Positions 25,885 through 33,865 of a stretch of DNA of 33,865 nucleotides are shown here, piece by piece. Source of the DNA: Eubacteriales bacterium (GTDB lineage Bacteria > Bacillota > Clostridia > Lachnospirales > Lachnospiraceae); NCBI GenBank assembly GCA_030524135.1, contig JAUNHA010000020.1, positions 1-33,865 on the forward strand, read 5' to 3'. The first letter of the stretch is position 1, and every line of letters starts with the position of its first letter. The notes beneath the pieces are model-generated. The model did no database searches, had not been told where the DNA came from, and saw only the letters and a list, made by a program, of their open reading frames with translations. A program made the translations under genes and the position numbers.

Positions 25885-25911
25885 GGAAAATTGTAAAACA
25901 AAAGGTGAAAC

Positions 25912-25945
25912 AAAACCGCGGGATTTGCAATTCCGCGGTTTTACT
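25912..25945 (+). terminator. Rho-independent terminator of rnj
   Basis: AAAACCGCGG (25912-25921) and CCGCGGTTTT (25933-25942) form a 10-bp stem with an 11-base loop, ending in TTTTACTTT. It ends the ireB-ruvX-DUF1292-rnj run. The 3' arm overlaps the -35 of the next promoter. Confidence 0.85.
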
Positions 25946-25968
25946 TTCGGCGGCGGATATGATATACT
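25940..25968 (+). promoter_or_regulatory. Promoter of the MltG-like / trmR / U32 unit
   Basis: TTTACT (25940-25945) and TATACT (25963-25968) have 17-base spacing, with an extended TG motif at 25960-25961. It starts a new transcription unit right after the rnj terminator. Confidence 0.7.
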
Positions 25969-26007
25969 GAAATACCATGAAACAGATTAAAGGCGGAAGA
26001 TAACAGG

Positions 26008-26601
26008 ATGAAAGACGATCGTTCGGCACTGGCAAAGGTAACGGGGCTCCTCGGGGGGATCGCGGGAAGGGTGATTATTGCAGCCCTTCTGCTTTTGGTC
26101 ACCTTTGAGGGACTGAGTTTTTGTTTTGATTTTGGCCATGATATATTTTATCAGCAGCCGGTGGAGGCTGCACCCGGTACAGACCATGTCGTGACGCTTG
26201 AGGACGGCGTGACGATGGACAGCGTGGCGGATCAGCTCGAAGAAGAGGGGCTTATCCGCAATAAGACGGCATTTGTCATTCAGGGAGAGCTGTATAAGAT
26301 CAACCTGTATCCGGGCGACTACACCCTTAACACATCGATGACGACAGGGGAGATCCTGACTGCGCTGAATACGGATCCCGAGGAATATGCAGCGAAGGTA
26401 AAGGCATCCGAGGCAGCAGCGGCGGAGGCAGCGGAAGATGGCGACGTGATCGATGCGGGAAGCGATCTGGTGGATGAAGAGCAGGCGGCGGCAGCAGCGG
26501 GCGCCGGCATTGAAGTGAGCACGGAGGCAGTATCCGCGGAGGCGGCGGAGAATGCCGGGACACCGGAAAGCAGCGCGGAGGCGGACAGCAATGAACCGTG
26601 A
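26008..26601 (+). CDS. MltG/YceG-like membrane protein without the catalytic domain
   Basis: Residues about 17-40 form one membrane-spanning helix after a short cytosolic N-terminus. Residues about 59-125 (HVVTLEDGVTMDSVADQLEEEGLIRNKTAF... then LYPGDYTLNTSMTTGEILTAL) match the LysM-like N-terminal domain of YceG/MltG endolytic transglycosylases. The catalytic YceG domain is missing: the rest is a tail of about 70 residues rich in Ala, Glu and Asp, probably disordered. A normal MltG is over 330 residues. It may bind glycan or regulate a true MltG rather than cut. Its position before trmR matches mltG (yrrL) in Bacillus, so it is a reduced orthologue by synteny. It overlaps the trmR start. Confidence 0.75.
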   Translation: MKDDRSALAKVTGLLGGIAGRVIIAALLLLVTFEGLSFCFDFGHDIFYQQPVEAAPGTDHVVTLEDGVTMDSVADQLEEEGLIRNKTAFVIQGELYKINLYPGDYTLNTSMTTGEILTALNTDPEEYAAKVKASEAAAAEAAEDGDVIDAGSDLVDEEQAAAAAGAGIEVSTEAVSAEAAENAGTPESSAEADSNEP

Positions 26602-27271
26602 CAGAATAGCGGATTACCTCTCATCCCTTGAACCGGAGACGGATGAGCTTTTAGACGAGATGAGGACGTTTGCGGTCACGCATGACGTCCCCATTGTTCG
26701 TTTGGAAACAGAGAGCTTCTTAAGGACGATGGTTCACCTCACACACCCGAAGCGCATTCTGGAGATCGGAACCGCCATCGCCTACAGCACGATCGTGATG
26801 GCGCGGGAGGCACTTTCCTTAAACGGACAGGCTTTTGTTCTGACGATCGAAAGCTGGGAGCGGAGAATTCCGCTGGCACAGGAAAATATAAGACGCGCTG
26901 GTCTTTCAGATCATGTAGAGCTTGTCCACGCGGATGCGGGGGCGGTGCTGCGGGAACAGGCGCTGAGAAAAAAAGCCGGAGACCTTCCGGAAGAAGCAGG
27001 CTATGACCTTGTGTTTCTGGATGCCGCGAAGGGACAGTACCTTCACTGGCTGCCGGATATTCTCTGCCTGATGCGTCAGGGCGCGCTTCTCATTGCGGAC
27101 AATGTGATGCAGGACGGGACGGTCATGGAATCCCGGTTTACGATTCCGAGACGGGATCGCACGACGCACAGCCGCATGCGGGAATTTTTGTATGAAATAA
27201 AGCACCATCCGGAGCTTGAGAGCTCCGTGCTGCCGCTCGGAGACGGTGTCAGCATCTCCGTAAAGAAATGA
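26591..27271 (+). CDS. trmR: tRNA 5-hydroxyuridine O-methyltransferase, TrmR family
   Basis: A class I SAM methyltransferase of the O-methyltransferase 3 family. In Bacillus, TrmR (YrrM) methylates 5-hydroxyuridine at the tRNA wobble position to 5-methoxyuridine. ILEIGTAIAYS (residues 56-66) is the SAM motif; FLDAAKGQYLHWL and LLIADNVMQDG are family-typical metal/substrate motifs. ATG 26591, preceded by GGAGGCGG, overlaps the end of the MltG-like gene and gives 226 residues; an in-frame start 13 codons earlier is less likely. The next gene, a U32 peptidase, overlaps it by 4 bases, as expected if they act in sequence on tRNA. Confidence 0.9.
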   Translation: MNRDRIADYLSSLEPETDELLDEMRTFAVTHDVPIVRLETESFLRTMVHLTHPKRILEIGTAIAYSTIVMAREALSLNGQAFVLTIESWERRIPLAQENIRRAGLSDHVELVHADAGAVLREQALRKKAGDLPEEAGYDLVFLDAAKGQYLHWLPDILCLMRQGALLIADNVMQDGTVMESRFTIPRRDRTTHSRMREFLYEIKHHPELESSVLPLGDGVSISVKK

Positions 27272-28536
27272 AACAGCAGACAGGAGCAGAAAAACCGATG
27301 ATGAAAAAACCTGAATTACTGATCCCCGCGGGAAATCTGGAGACGCTTAAGACTGCGGTGATCTACGGGGCGGATGCCGTATATATCGGAGGCGAGGCAT
27401 TTTCCCTGCGGGCGAAGGCGGATAATTTTGATCAGGAAGCCATGCGGGAGGGAATTGCGTTTGCGCACGCGCACGGCGTAAAGGTGTTTGTGACAGCAAA
27501 TATATTTGCGCACAACAGGGATCTTTCGGAGGCGGCAGTCTATCTGGAAGCGCTCGCAGAGATCGGACCGGACGCGCTCATCATCTCGGATCCCGGGATC
27601 TACCGCCTGTGCAGAAAGCATGCGCCGGAACTGGAACTCCATATTTCGACGCAGATGAATAATACGAATTACGAAACGTTTCTGTTCTGGCACGAACTTG
27701 GCGCAAAGCGCGTGGTCTGCGCCAGGGAGCTTTCCCTTGCGGAGATATCCGGGATCAGACGTCATATTCCGGAGGATATGGAAATTGAAGCCTTTATCCA
27801 CGGAGCAATGTGTATTTCATATTCCGGGCGCTGTCTGCTTTCGAGCTTTATGACGGGACGGGATGCAAACTGCGGCGCGTGCACGCATCCGTGCAGATGG
27901 AAGTACAGTCTGGTGGAAGAAAAGCGCCCGGGCGAATATTTTCCGGTGATGGAAAATGAGCGCGGAACCTATATTTTCAACTCGAAGGATCTGTGCATGA
28001 TCGAGCACATTCCGGAGATGCTTGAGGCGGGAATCGACAGCTTTAAGATCGAAGGGCGCATGAAGACGCAGCTCTATGTGGCAACGGTCGCGCGTACCTA
28101 CAGAAAGGCGATCGACGATTATTTTGCCTCCCCGGAGCTTTACCGGGAAAATCTCCCGCTCTACCGGGAAGAGATCGGAAAATGTACCTACCGCGATTTT
28201 ACGACGGGCTTCTACTTTGGAAAACCCGCGGAAGACGCGCAGATCTATGACAACAATACCTATGTAAAGAATTACACCTACCTTGGCTGTGTCAGGGAGC
28301 TTAAGGACGGCATGGCGCTGATCGAGCAGAAAAATAAATTCTGTACCGGAGATGTGATCGAGATCATGAAGCCGGATTTCAGCAACGTTCAGACAAAGGT
28401 GCTGGGAATTTTTGATGCTGAGACGGGAGAAGAACAGCCCTCCTGCCCGCATTCAAGGCAGATGCTGCTTCTGAAGCTTTCCGTGCTTCCGGATGCGCAT
28501 GACATTCTCCGTGTAAAGGCGGCAAACCAGATCTAA
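27268..28536 (+). CDS. U32 family peptidase-like protein, probable tRNA hydroxylation protein TrhP
   Basis: Peptidase family U32 members in this context (TrhP in E. coli, YrrN/YrrO in Bacillus) are needed for prephenate-dependent 5-hydroxyuridine formation in tRNA and are probably not proteases. PELLIPAGNLETLKTAVIYGADAVYIGG is the family start. The cysteine cluster Cys182, Cys189, Cys205 and Cys209 (CISYSGRC and GACTHPC) probably holds an Fe-S cluster. The end (TKVLGIFDAETGEE) resembles the longer YrrO-like form. Here there is one U32 gene instead of the Bacillus pair. The first ATG overlaps the trmR stop (ATGA); starts at 27298 or 27301 behind AGGAG are also possible. Confidence 0.88.
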   Translation: MKQQTGAEKPMMKKPELLIPAGNLETLKTAVIYGADAVYIGGEAFSLRAKADNFDQEAMREGIAFAHAHGVKVFVTANIFAHNRDLSEAAVYLEALAEIGPDALIISDPGIYRLCRKHAPELELHISTQMNNTNYETFLFWHELGAKRVVCARELSLAEISGIRRHIPEDMEIEAFIHGAMCISYSGRCLLSSFMTGRDANCGACTHPCRWKYSLVEEKRPGEYFPVMENERGTYIFNSKDLCMIEHIPEMLEAGIDSFKIEGRMKTQLYVATVARTYRKAIDDYFASPELYRENLPLYREEIGKCTYRDFTTGFYFGKPAEDAQIYDNNTYVKNYTYLGCVRELKDGMALIEQKNKFCTGDVIEIMKPDFSNVQTKVLGIFDAETGEEQPSCPHSRQMLLLKLSVLPDAHDILRVKAANQI

Positions 28537-28547
28537 GGAGCGCGTTT

Positions 28548-29399
28548 ATGCAGGCTTTTTTCATTTTCCTAAGTGTGATATGTGTCCTATATTTCTGTGT
28601 GATCGTGGCATACAGCGGTATTACGACGGCTTTCTGCGGCATATGGATATTTTTTGCGGCTGTGTTTGCATTTATGGCCGTGCTCTGTGCGCGGAGAAAA
28701 AAGCACAGGGGCGAGCTTCCGAAGCGGCTGCCGGTCGCTGTTTTTACGACCTTCGCAGCTTTTGTCGCCGTCTTCGTTCTGCTCATGGTGCCGGTGCTCG
28801 GTACAGCTGCGATGCCGGCGGAGAATGGCTGTGATTATGTGATCGTGCTCGGTGCCAGGGTATATTCCGACCGTATTTCAACTTCGCTTGAAAAAAGGCT
28901 TGACAGGGCCTTTGAGTATTATCTCCAAAATCCCGAGACCGTGTTTATCCTCTCGGGAGGACAGGGGAACGGAGAGCCGGTTCCCGAGGCGCTTGCCATG
29001 TACAACTATCTGTACAGGAAGGGTATTCCGGCAGAAAATATGCGGATCGAGATTCTGTCCGGGAATACGGATGAAAATATCCGCCTGTCTTCGATCCAGA
29101 TCGAGATCGATAAACAGAGACATTACCGCAGCAGCTATCCGGACCGTATGAAGACGGGAATACTGACAAGTGACTTTCATCTGTACCGTTCGCTCGGAAT
29201 TGCGGAAAAGGAAGGGCTGACCAATGTCTATCCGATCGCGGCGCCATCGGACCGGATCCTTTTCGTACATCTTTGCGTACGGGAGAGTGCGGCGATTTTG
29301 AAGGATCATATTCTCGGCAATCTGGCGCTTCGCCCGGGTCCGGGGCTTTTCCGGGGCAGCGGAGGGAACAACGGAGTGTTTTTGCCGGAATTTCATTAA
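28548..29399 (+). CDS. YdcF family (DUF218) membrane protein
   Basis: Three hydrophobic segments (about residues 2-22, 24-47 and 62-86) anchor a C-terminal DUF218 domain beginning CDYVIVLGARV (95-105). ILSGGQGNGEPVPEALAM (134-151) is the family signature, and TSDFHLYRS follows near 210. DUF218 proteins include SanA and ElyC, linked to envelope and cell-wall precursor metabolism, but the activity of this subgroup is unknown. It starts 11 bases after the U32 gene with a GGAG-type ribosome binding site, and GGAGGA of the next gene begins at its stop codon. Confidence 0.85.
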   Translation: MQAFFIFLSVICVLYFCVIVAYSGITTAFCGIWIFFAAVFAFMAVLCARRKKHRGELPKRLPVAVFTTFAAFVAVFVLLMVPVLGTAAMPAENGCDYVIVLGARVYSDRISTSLEKRLDRAFEYYLQNPETVFILSGGQGNGEPVPEALAMYNYLYRKGIPAENMRIEILSGNTDENIRLSSIQIEIDKQRHYRSSYPDRMKTGILTSDFHLYRSLGIAEKEGLTNVYPIAAPSDRILFVHLCVRESAAILKDHILGNLALRPGPGLFRGSGGNNGVFLPEFH

Positions 29400-29414
29400 G
29401 GAGGAAGCAGTGAT

Positions 29415-32360
29415 ATGCAGGAGTTTTTGAAACGCTATGAGCTTTTGGAGGAATGCGACATTCCCGAGTGTGGAGGGAAGTCTTATATTTACAGACACAT
29501 CAGATCCGGAGCGCGTATTTTTACACTGAAAAACAAGGATAAGAATAAGGTGTTTTATATTGGTTTCCGGACGACGCCGCAGGATGATACAGGCGTTGCG
29601 CACATTCTTGAGCACTCGGTGCTCTGCGGGTCTGAGAAATTTCCGCTGAAGGATCCGTTTGTTGAGCTTGCAAAAGGATCGCTCAATACGTTTCTGAATG
29701 CGATGACCTATCCCGACAAGACTGTTTATCCCGTGGCATCCTGTAATGACAGGGATTTCATGAACCTGATGGATGTATATCTTGACGCGGTCCTGCATCC
29801 GAAAATTTACAGCGAAAAGCGTATCTTTGAGCAGGAGGGCTGGCACTACGAGCTGTCTCCCGAGGACGGCTCGTTAAGCTATAACGGTGTCGTGTACAAT
29901 GAAATGAAAGGAGCGTTTTCCAATCCCGACTCTGTACTCGAACGCTATACGATGCATACGCTGTTTCCGGATACGACCTACGGATTTGAGTCGGGCGGCG
30001 ACCCCGAGGCAATTCCTTCGCTCAGCTACGAGGCATTTCTGGACTTCCATAAACGCTATTATCATCCGTCCAATTCCTATATCTATCTTTACGGGGACAT
30101 GGACATGGAGGAAAAGCTTCTGTGGATGGATGAGCAGTATCTTTCTGCCTACGACAGGGAAGAGATCAGATCAGAGATCGGCGTGCAGCAGGCATTTTCC
30201 GCTCCGCGCAGCGAACGGATCTTCTATCCGCTCGGGGCAAATGAAGAGACGGTGGGGAGAACCTGGTTTTCAGAAAATTATGTGATCGCCGACGTGCCGG
30301 ATGCGAGGCTGAATCTGGCTTGGCAGGTGCTTGAATTTATTCTTCTGGACGCGCCGGGAGCTCCGCTTCGGGAGGCGCTGATCAAGGCGGGCATCGGAGA
30401 GGATATTCTGGGCGGCTATACCTATGGGCTTCGTCAGCCGTATTTTTCCGTGACCGCAAAAAATGCGGATGCAGAGGATGAGGCGCGTTTCCATACGGTG
30501 GTAAGGGAGACGCTGTCGGGAATCGTGAAAAACGGCATTGACCGGAAATTCCTTCGCGCCGCGCTCAACTACATGGAATTTAAATACAGGGAGGCGGATT
30601 ACGGAAGGCTTCCCCAGGGACTTGCATATGGACTGACGGCGCTTGAATCCTGGCTGTATGACGGAAAGCCGTACACATATCTGAAATACAAAGAGACGCT
30701 TGCATTTTTGAAGGAGCAGGCGGACACCGGCTATTTTGAGACGCTTCTTTCGAAGGCGCTTATCGATAATCCGCACAGGGCGGATGTGACAGTCATCCCA
30801 AAACAGGGACTGACGGCTGAGCGTGACGCGGCGCTTAAAGCCAGGCTTGCGGGCGTGCGCGCGTCACTTTCGGACGAGGCTGTTTCGGAGATCGCGGAAG
30901 AAGAAAAAAGACTTCGCGCCTATCAGGAGGAGCCGGTGAGTGAGGCGGATATGCAGAAGCTCCCGCTGCTTCGGATTTCCGATATCGGAAGAGAGGCGGA
31001 GAAGAACTGCATGCAGGTCTGTGCGGACAAACGGCTGCTCTGGTCGCGGTTCAATACGAACGGCATCGCCTATATCCGTGTACTTTTTGAGACGGATATG
31101 CTTTCTGAGGAGGAGCTTCAGTTCGCATCCTTCCTGCGTTATCTTTACGGAGAGCTGGATACAAAGAAACGCAGCTATCAGGAGCTTACCAGCGAGATCC
31201 TCGAGAAGACGGGCGGAATTGATTTTGAGATCGGGTCCTTCCCGGATGTGAAGAATCCCGGCGCATACAGAGGGTTTTTCTCGGCAGAGCTCCGGATCCT
31301 TTCTGAGAACATGGGAGAGGGGCTTTCGCTTGTTTCGGAGATCTTAAATGAATCGCTGTTTACGGATGAAAAGCATATCGGGGAAAAACTGCTCGAGGCA
31401 AAGAGCAGGATGCAGATGAAGCTCGACGGAAGCTCGCACAGTGCGGCTGTCACCCGGGCGGGCTCCTACTTCAGAGCGGATCAGCGCTATGAGGATGTGA
31501 CCGGCGGAATTGCGTTTTATGATTTCCTGAATGCGGCTTCAAAGTTTTACCAGATACCCGGAAAACGGAGACATTTCATCGCTTCCCTGCAGGCGGTCGC
31601 CAGGAAACTGTTTGTGAAAAAGCAGATGACGCTTGCGCTTTCCGGAGAAAGACAGGAAAAGCTTGCGCTTATGGCGCATATGAAGGCATTCGTACAGACC
31701 TTCCCTGCGGCGAAGGCTGAGCGGAATGTAAGCGAGGCAGAGCTTGGCAGGAGAAAGCGGCTGTCCGTGCATGCACAGGGAAAGGTCAACGAGGGCTTCC
31801 TTACGACCTCGCAGGTCAATTACGTGGCGCGCTGCGGCAGCTTTGCGGATGCAGGACTTCCGTATACCGGAGCGCTGATCGTACTCAAGGGATTTCTGAA
31901 TTACGAGTATCTCTGGCAGAGGCTTCGCGTAAAAGGCGGCGCGTACGGCTGCATGTCCGGATTTGTGAAATCGGGCAGAGGATACCTTGTATCCTACCGG
32001 GATCCGCAGGTCGGAAAAACGGACGGGGTCTATGAGGCGCTTCCGGATTATCTCGGCACGCTCGCGCTTTCAGAGCGGGATATGACAAAATACATCATCG
32101 GAGCCATTGCAGAGCTCGACCAGCCGCTGTCGGCATCCATCCGGGCTTCAAGATATCTTTCGGCTTATTTTTCCGGAATTACGGACGGGGATTTCCGGAA
32201 AGAACGCGATGAGGTGCTCGGCTGCACCTGTGAGACGCTGAAGGGGCTTAAGCCTTATGTCGAAGCGGTGCTTGCGGGCGGCTACCGCTGCGCGATCGGC
32301 AACGCGGAGAAGATCAGGGAGAATGAAAAGCTGTTTGCATCCGTGCGCGAGCTGTACTAA
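29415..32360 (+). CDS. M16C insulinase-family zinc metalloprotease (PreP-like)
   Basis: A large clamshell metallopeptidase that degrades unfolded peptides of moderate size. The inverted zinc motif HILEH is at residues 63-67 (His63, His67, catalytic Glu66), and Glu163 in YNEMKGAF, 97 residues on, is the third ligand. This spacing matches presequence protease PreP. HSVLCGSEKFPLKDPF is the M16C signature, and the C-terminal half has the RLRVKGGAYGC block needed to close the chamber. The 981 residues form a complete enzyme of two fused halves. There is no signal peptide, so it is probably cytosolic. GGAGGA lies 9 bases before the ATG. It lies between the YdcF-like gene and era. Confidence 0.95.
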   Translation: MQEFLKRYELLEECDIPECGGKSYIYRHIRSGARIFTLKNKDKNKVFYIGFRTTPQDDTGVAHILEHSVLCGSEKFPLKDPFVELAKGSLNTFLNAMTYPDKTVYPVASCNDRDFMNLMDVYLDAVLHPKIYSEKRIFEQEGWHYELSPEDGSLSYNGVVYNEMKGAFSNPDSVLERYTMHTLFPDTTYGFESGGDPEAIPSLSYEAFLDFHKRYYHPSNSYIYLYGDMDMEEKLLWMDEQYLSAYDREEIRSEIGVQQAFSAPRSERIFYPLGANEETVGRTWFSENYVIADVPDARLNLAWQVLEFILLDAPGAPLREALIKAGIGEDILGGYTYGLRQPYFSVTAKNADAEDEARFHTVVRETLSGIVKNGIDRKFLRAALNYMEFKYREADYGRLPQGLAYGLTALESWLYDGKPYTYLKYKETLAFLKEQADTGYFETLLSKALIDNPHRADVTVIPKQGLTAERDAALKARLAGVRASLSDEAVSEIAEEEKRLRAYQEEPVSEADMQKLPLLRISDIGREAEKNCMQVCADKRLLWSRFNTNGIAYIRVLFETDMLSEEELQFASFLRYLYGELDTKKRSYQELTSEILEKTGGIDFEIGSFPDVKNPGAYRGFFSAELRILSENMGEGLSLVSEILNESLFTDEKHIGEKLLEAKSRMQMKLDGSSHSAAVTRAGSYFRADQRYEDVTGGIAFYDFLNAASKFYQIPGKRRHFIASLQAVARKLFVKKQMTLALSGERQEKLALMAHMKAFVQTFPAAKAERNVSEAELGRRKRLSVHAQGKVNEGFLTTSQVNYVARCGSFADAGLPYTGALIVLKGFLNYEYLWQRLRVKGGAYGCMSGFVKSGRGYLVSYRDPQVGKTDGVYEALPDYLGTLALSERDMTKYIIGAIAELDQPLSASIRASRYLSAYFSGITDGDFRKERDEVLGCTCETLKGLKPYVEAVLAGGYRCAIGNAEKIRENEKLFASVRELY

Positions 32361-32396
32361 ACGGCCGGATCAGAGGGATATAAAAGGAGAATTTGA

Positions 32397-33311
32397 ATGA
32401 AATCAGGATTTGCAGCACTTGTCGGACGGCCGAATGTGGGAAAGTCAACGCTTATGAACTGTCTGATCGGGCAGAAAATAGCAATTACCTCAAACAGACC
32501 GCAGACGACGCGCAACAGAATAGAAACTGTCTATACGGATGAACGCGGACAGGTCATCTTTGTGGATACGCCGGGAATACACAAGGCAAAGAACAAGCTT
32601 GGCGAATATATGGATACTGCCGCGGAAAAAGCGTTCGGGGATGCGGATGTGATCTGCTGGCTTGTGGAGCCGGTGACGCATATCGGCGCAGGCGAGGAGC
32701 GCATTGCAAAGCTGCTTTCCTCCCTGAACCGGAGCGGAAAGGAAAACAAAAAACCGGTCATCCTCGTGATCAACAAGGTAGATACGCTGAAGCAGAAGGA
32801 AGATATCAATGCCGTGATCGCAGCATACAGGGAAAAGGCCGAATTTGATGAGATCGTGCCGGTGTCCGCCATGTCCGGAACAAATACGGACGTGCTGATG
32901 GATACGTTGTACCGTTATCTTCCGGAAGGACCGCTTTATTATGACGAGGAGACGGTCACGATGGTGCCGATGAGAAGCATTGCGGAGGAGCTGATCCGGG
33001 AGCAGATGCTGAGACTTCTGAAGGAAGAAATTCCGCATGGCGTCGCAGTCATGGTGGATGAATTTAAGGAGCGCAGAAAAGGGCTTTTTGATATTACGGC
33101 GGACATCATCTGCGAACGGGACAGCCACAAGGGAATTGTGATCGGAAAAGGCGGTTCGATGTTAAAAAAGATCGGAACGGCAGCGCGCCTTGAGATCGAA
33201 GACCAGCTTTCGGCGCATGTCAATCTGAAACTGTTTGTAAAGGTGCGCAGGGACTGGAGGGACAACGAAACCTTCATGCGCAGTTATGGATACGATATCA
33301 AAAAGCTTTAA
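32397..33311 (+). CDS. era: GTPase Era
   Basis: Essential GTPase that binds the 3' end of 16S rRNA and checks 30S assembly. The G motifs are GRPNVGKST (residues 10-18), the RPQTTR switch I (34-39), DTPG (57-60), NKVD (126-129) and SAMS (157-160). The KH domain carries GIVIGKGGSMLKKIG (246-260). The 304 residues match the family. AAAGGAG precedes the ATG. recO follows, as in many Firmicutes. Confidence 0.97.
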   Translation: MKSGFAALVGRPNVGKSTLMNCLIGQKIAITSNRPQTTRNRIETVYTDERGQVIFVDTPGIHKAKNKLGEYMDTAAEKAFGDADVICWLVEPVTHIGAGEERIAKLLSSLNRSGKENKKPVILVINKVDTLKQKEDINAVIAAYREKAEFDEIVPVSAMSGTNTDVLMDTLYRYLPEGPLYYDEETVTMVPMRSIAEELIREQMLRLLKEEIPHGVAVMVDEFKERRKGLFDITADIICERDSHKGIVIGKGGSMLKKIGTAARLEIEDQLSAHVNLKLFVKVRRDWRDNETFMRSYGYDIKKL

Positions 33312-33335
33312 GGCGGAGCAGGGAAGCCTGAAGCG

Positions 33336-33865
33336 ATGGAGGCGTTCGGACGGATGCAGGGACAGGATGTAACGGCAAAGGGCATTATTTTATCGGCGGC
33401 GCCGCAGGGGGAATACGGGAGACGGCTCAGTATTCTGACGGACCGTTATGGAAAGATCTGCGTATTTGCGCAGGCGGCTGCCAAACCGAAGTCGCACCTT
33501 CTGGGTGTGACGCTGCCCATGACCTGCGCGGAGTTTACGCTCGCCCGCGGAAAAGGAGCATGGAACCTTCACGGCGTGCGCCTGATCGAATCATTTTCCC
33601 CGCTGTTTGCGGATCCCGTGCTGTCCTGTTATGCGCTCTATTTTCTGGAGGTGCTTTCCTGGTTTTCGCAGGAGGGGATGGAAGAAGCTGAAGCAAAGCA
33701 GCTTTTGAATCTTACCTTTGTAGCGCTGAAAGCGTTGTCCAGAGAGGGAGAGCGGGAGAAAAAAGAAACAGAAAAGCAACAAGAAGCAGAAATGAAACAA
33801 GCGGATGGCACTTTGCGGCTTCTTCTGATCAGACGGATGTATGAGCTTCGCATGCTTGTGATCGA
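33336..33865 (+). CDS. recO: DNA repair protein RecO (3' end outside the window)
   Basis: RecO loads RecA on SSB-coated DNA with RecR (RecFOR pathway). The reading frame is open from ATG 33336 to the window edge, about 176 residues, with no stop. TAKGIILSAAPQGEYGRRLSILT followed by DRYGKICVFAQAAAKPKS is the RecO N-terminal OB-fold signature, and the helical domain then begins (SCYALYFLEVLSWFSQEG). A Lys/Glu/Gln-rich segment (about residues 136-152) looks like another low-complexity insert. Another possible start is ATG 33354, with GGAGG 11 bases upstream; GGGAAG serves 33336. It lies 24 bases after era, the common era-recO order. Confidence 0.92.
   Translation, partial: MEAFGRMQGQDVTAKGIILSAAPQGEYGRRLSILTDRYGKICVFAQAAAKPKSHLLGVTLPMTCAEFTLARGKGAWNLHGVRLIESFSPLFADPVLSCYALYFLEVLSWFSQEGMEEAEAKQLLNLTFVALKALSREGEREKKETEKQQEAEMKQADGTLRLLLIRRMYELRMLVI

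Noticed and set aside
28878-29846. Open frame of 322 codons opposite the YdcF and M16C genes
   Set aside because: Antisense across two conserved genes with no domain or promoter support.

Overview
The window reads as ordinary chromosome of a low-to-mid-GC Firmicute, most likely a Lachnospiraceae-type clostridium. This placement is an inference from gene content and order, not from a marker gene. Supporting signs are strong GGAGG-type ribosome binding sites, SigA-like promoters, an IreB-RuvX-DUF1292 cluster, RNase J, a rhodanese-less ThiI next to a NifS-type desulfurase, ATP-dependent PEP carboxykinase, and TrmR beside a U32 peptidase. No rRNA, tRNA, CRISPR array, insertion sequence or prophage was seen. 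Coding density is high and no gene-free stretch exceeds 300 bases.

Layout. (1) 1-1850: pckA with its own consensus promoter and a terminator. (2) 1900-3490: a lone gene for an AlbA_2 (Schlafen-like) / HATPase / winged-helix protein. Its promoter is embedded in repeated AACGGTTCA elements and terminator hairpins follow it. (3) 3492-13195: an amino-acid block built around a divergent promoter region at 6991-7155. hom-lysC-asd runs leftwards; thrC-thrB-serC-serA-DUF1015 runs rightwards. Together these supply aspartate to homoserine to threonine, plus two of the three steps to serine. (4) 13210-13850: a bidirectional terminator and a PsiE-like membrane protein. (5) 14098-20390: prmA, nnrE-nnrD fusion, rsmE, a NifS-type cysteine desulfurase and thiI, covering ribosomal protein and rRNA methylation, NAD(P)HX repair and tRNA thiolation. 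(6) 20415-22309: a leftward HPr-like protein without the phospho-histidine motif, divergent from mtaB, with overlapping promoters set in TTGAACAT repeats. (7) 22342-28536: ireB, ruvX, DUF1292, rnj, an MltG-like fragment, trmR and a U32 peptidase. This recalls the Bacillus yrzL-yrrK-yrzB-yrrL-yrrM-yrrN-yrrO order, with RNase J inserted and the MltG homologue lacking its catalytic domain. (8) 28548-33865: a YdcF-family membrane protein, a 981-residue M16C (PreP-like) zinc protease, era, and recO cut by the window edge.

No clearly new multi-gene system stands out. The best leads are the repeat-flanked AlbA_2/HATPase gene, the histidine-less HPr paralogue with its repeat-rich divergent promoter, the catalytic-domain-less MltG-like protein, RNase J with a lysine/alanine-rich N-terminal extension of about 245 residues, and DUF1015 coupled to serA by a one-base gap. 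All assignments come from reading motifs by eye; no database search was possible.
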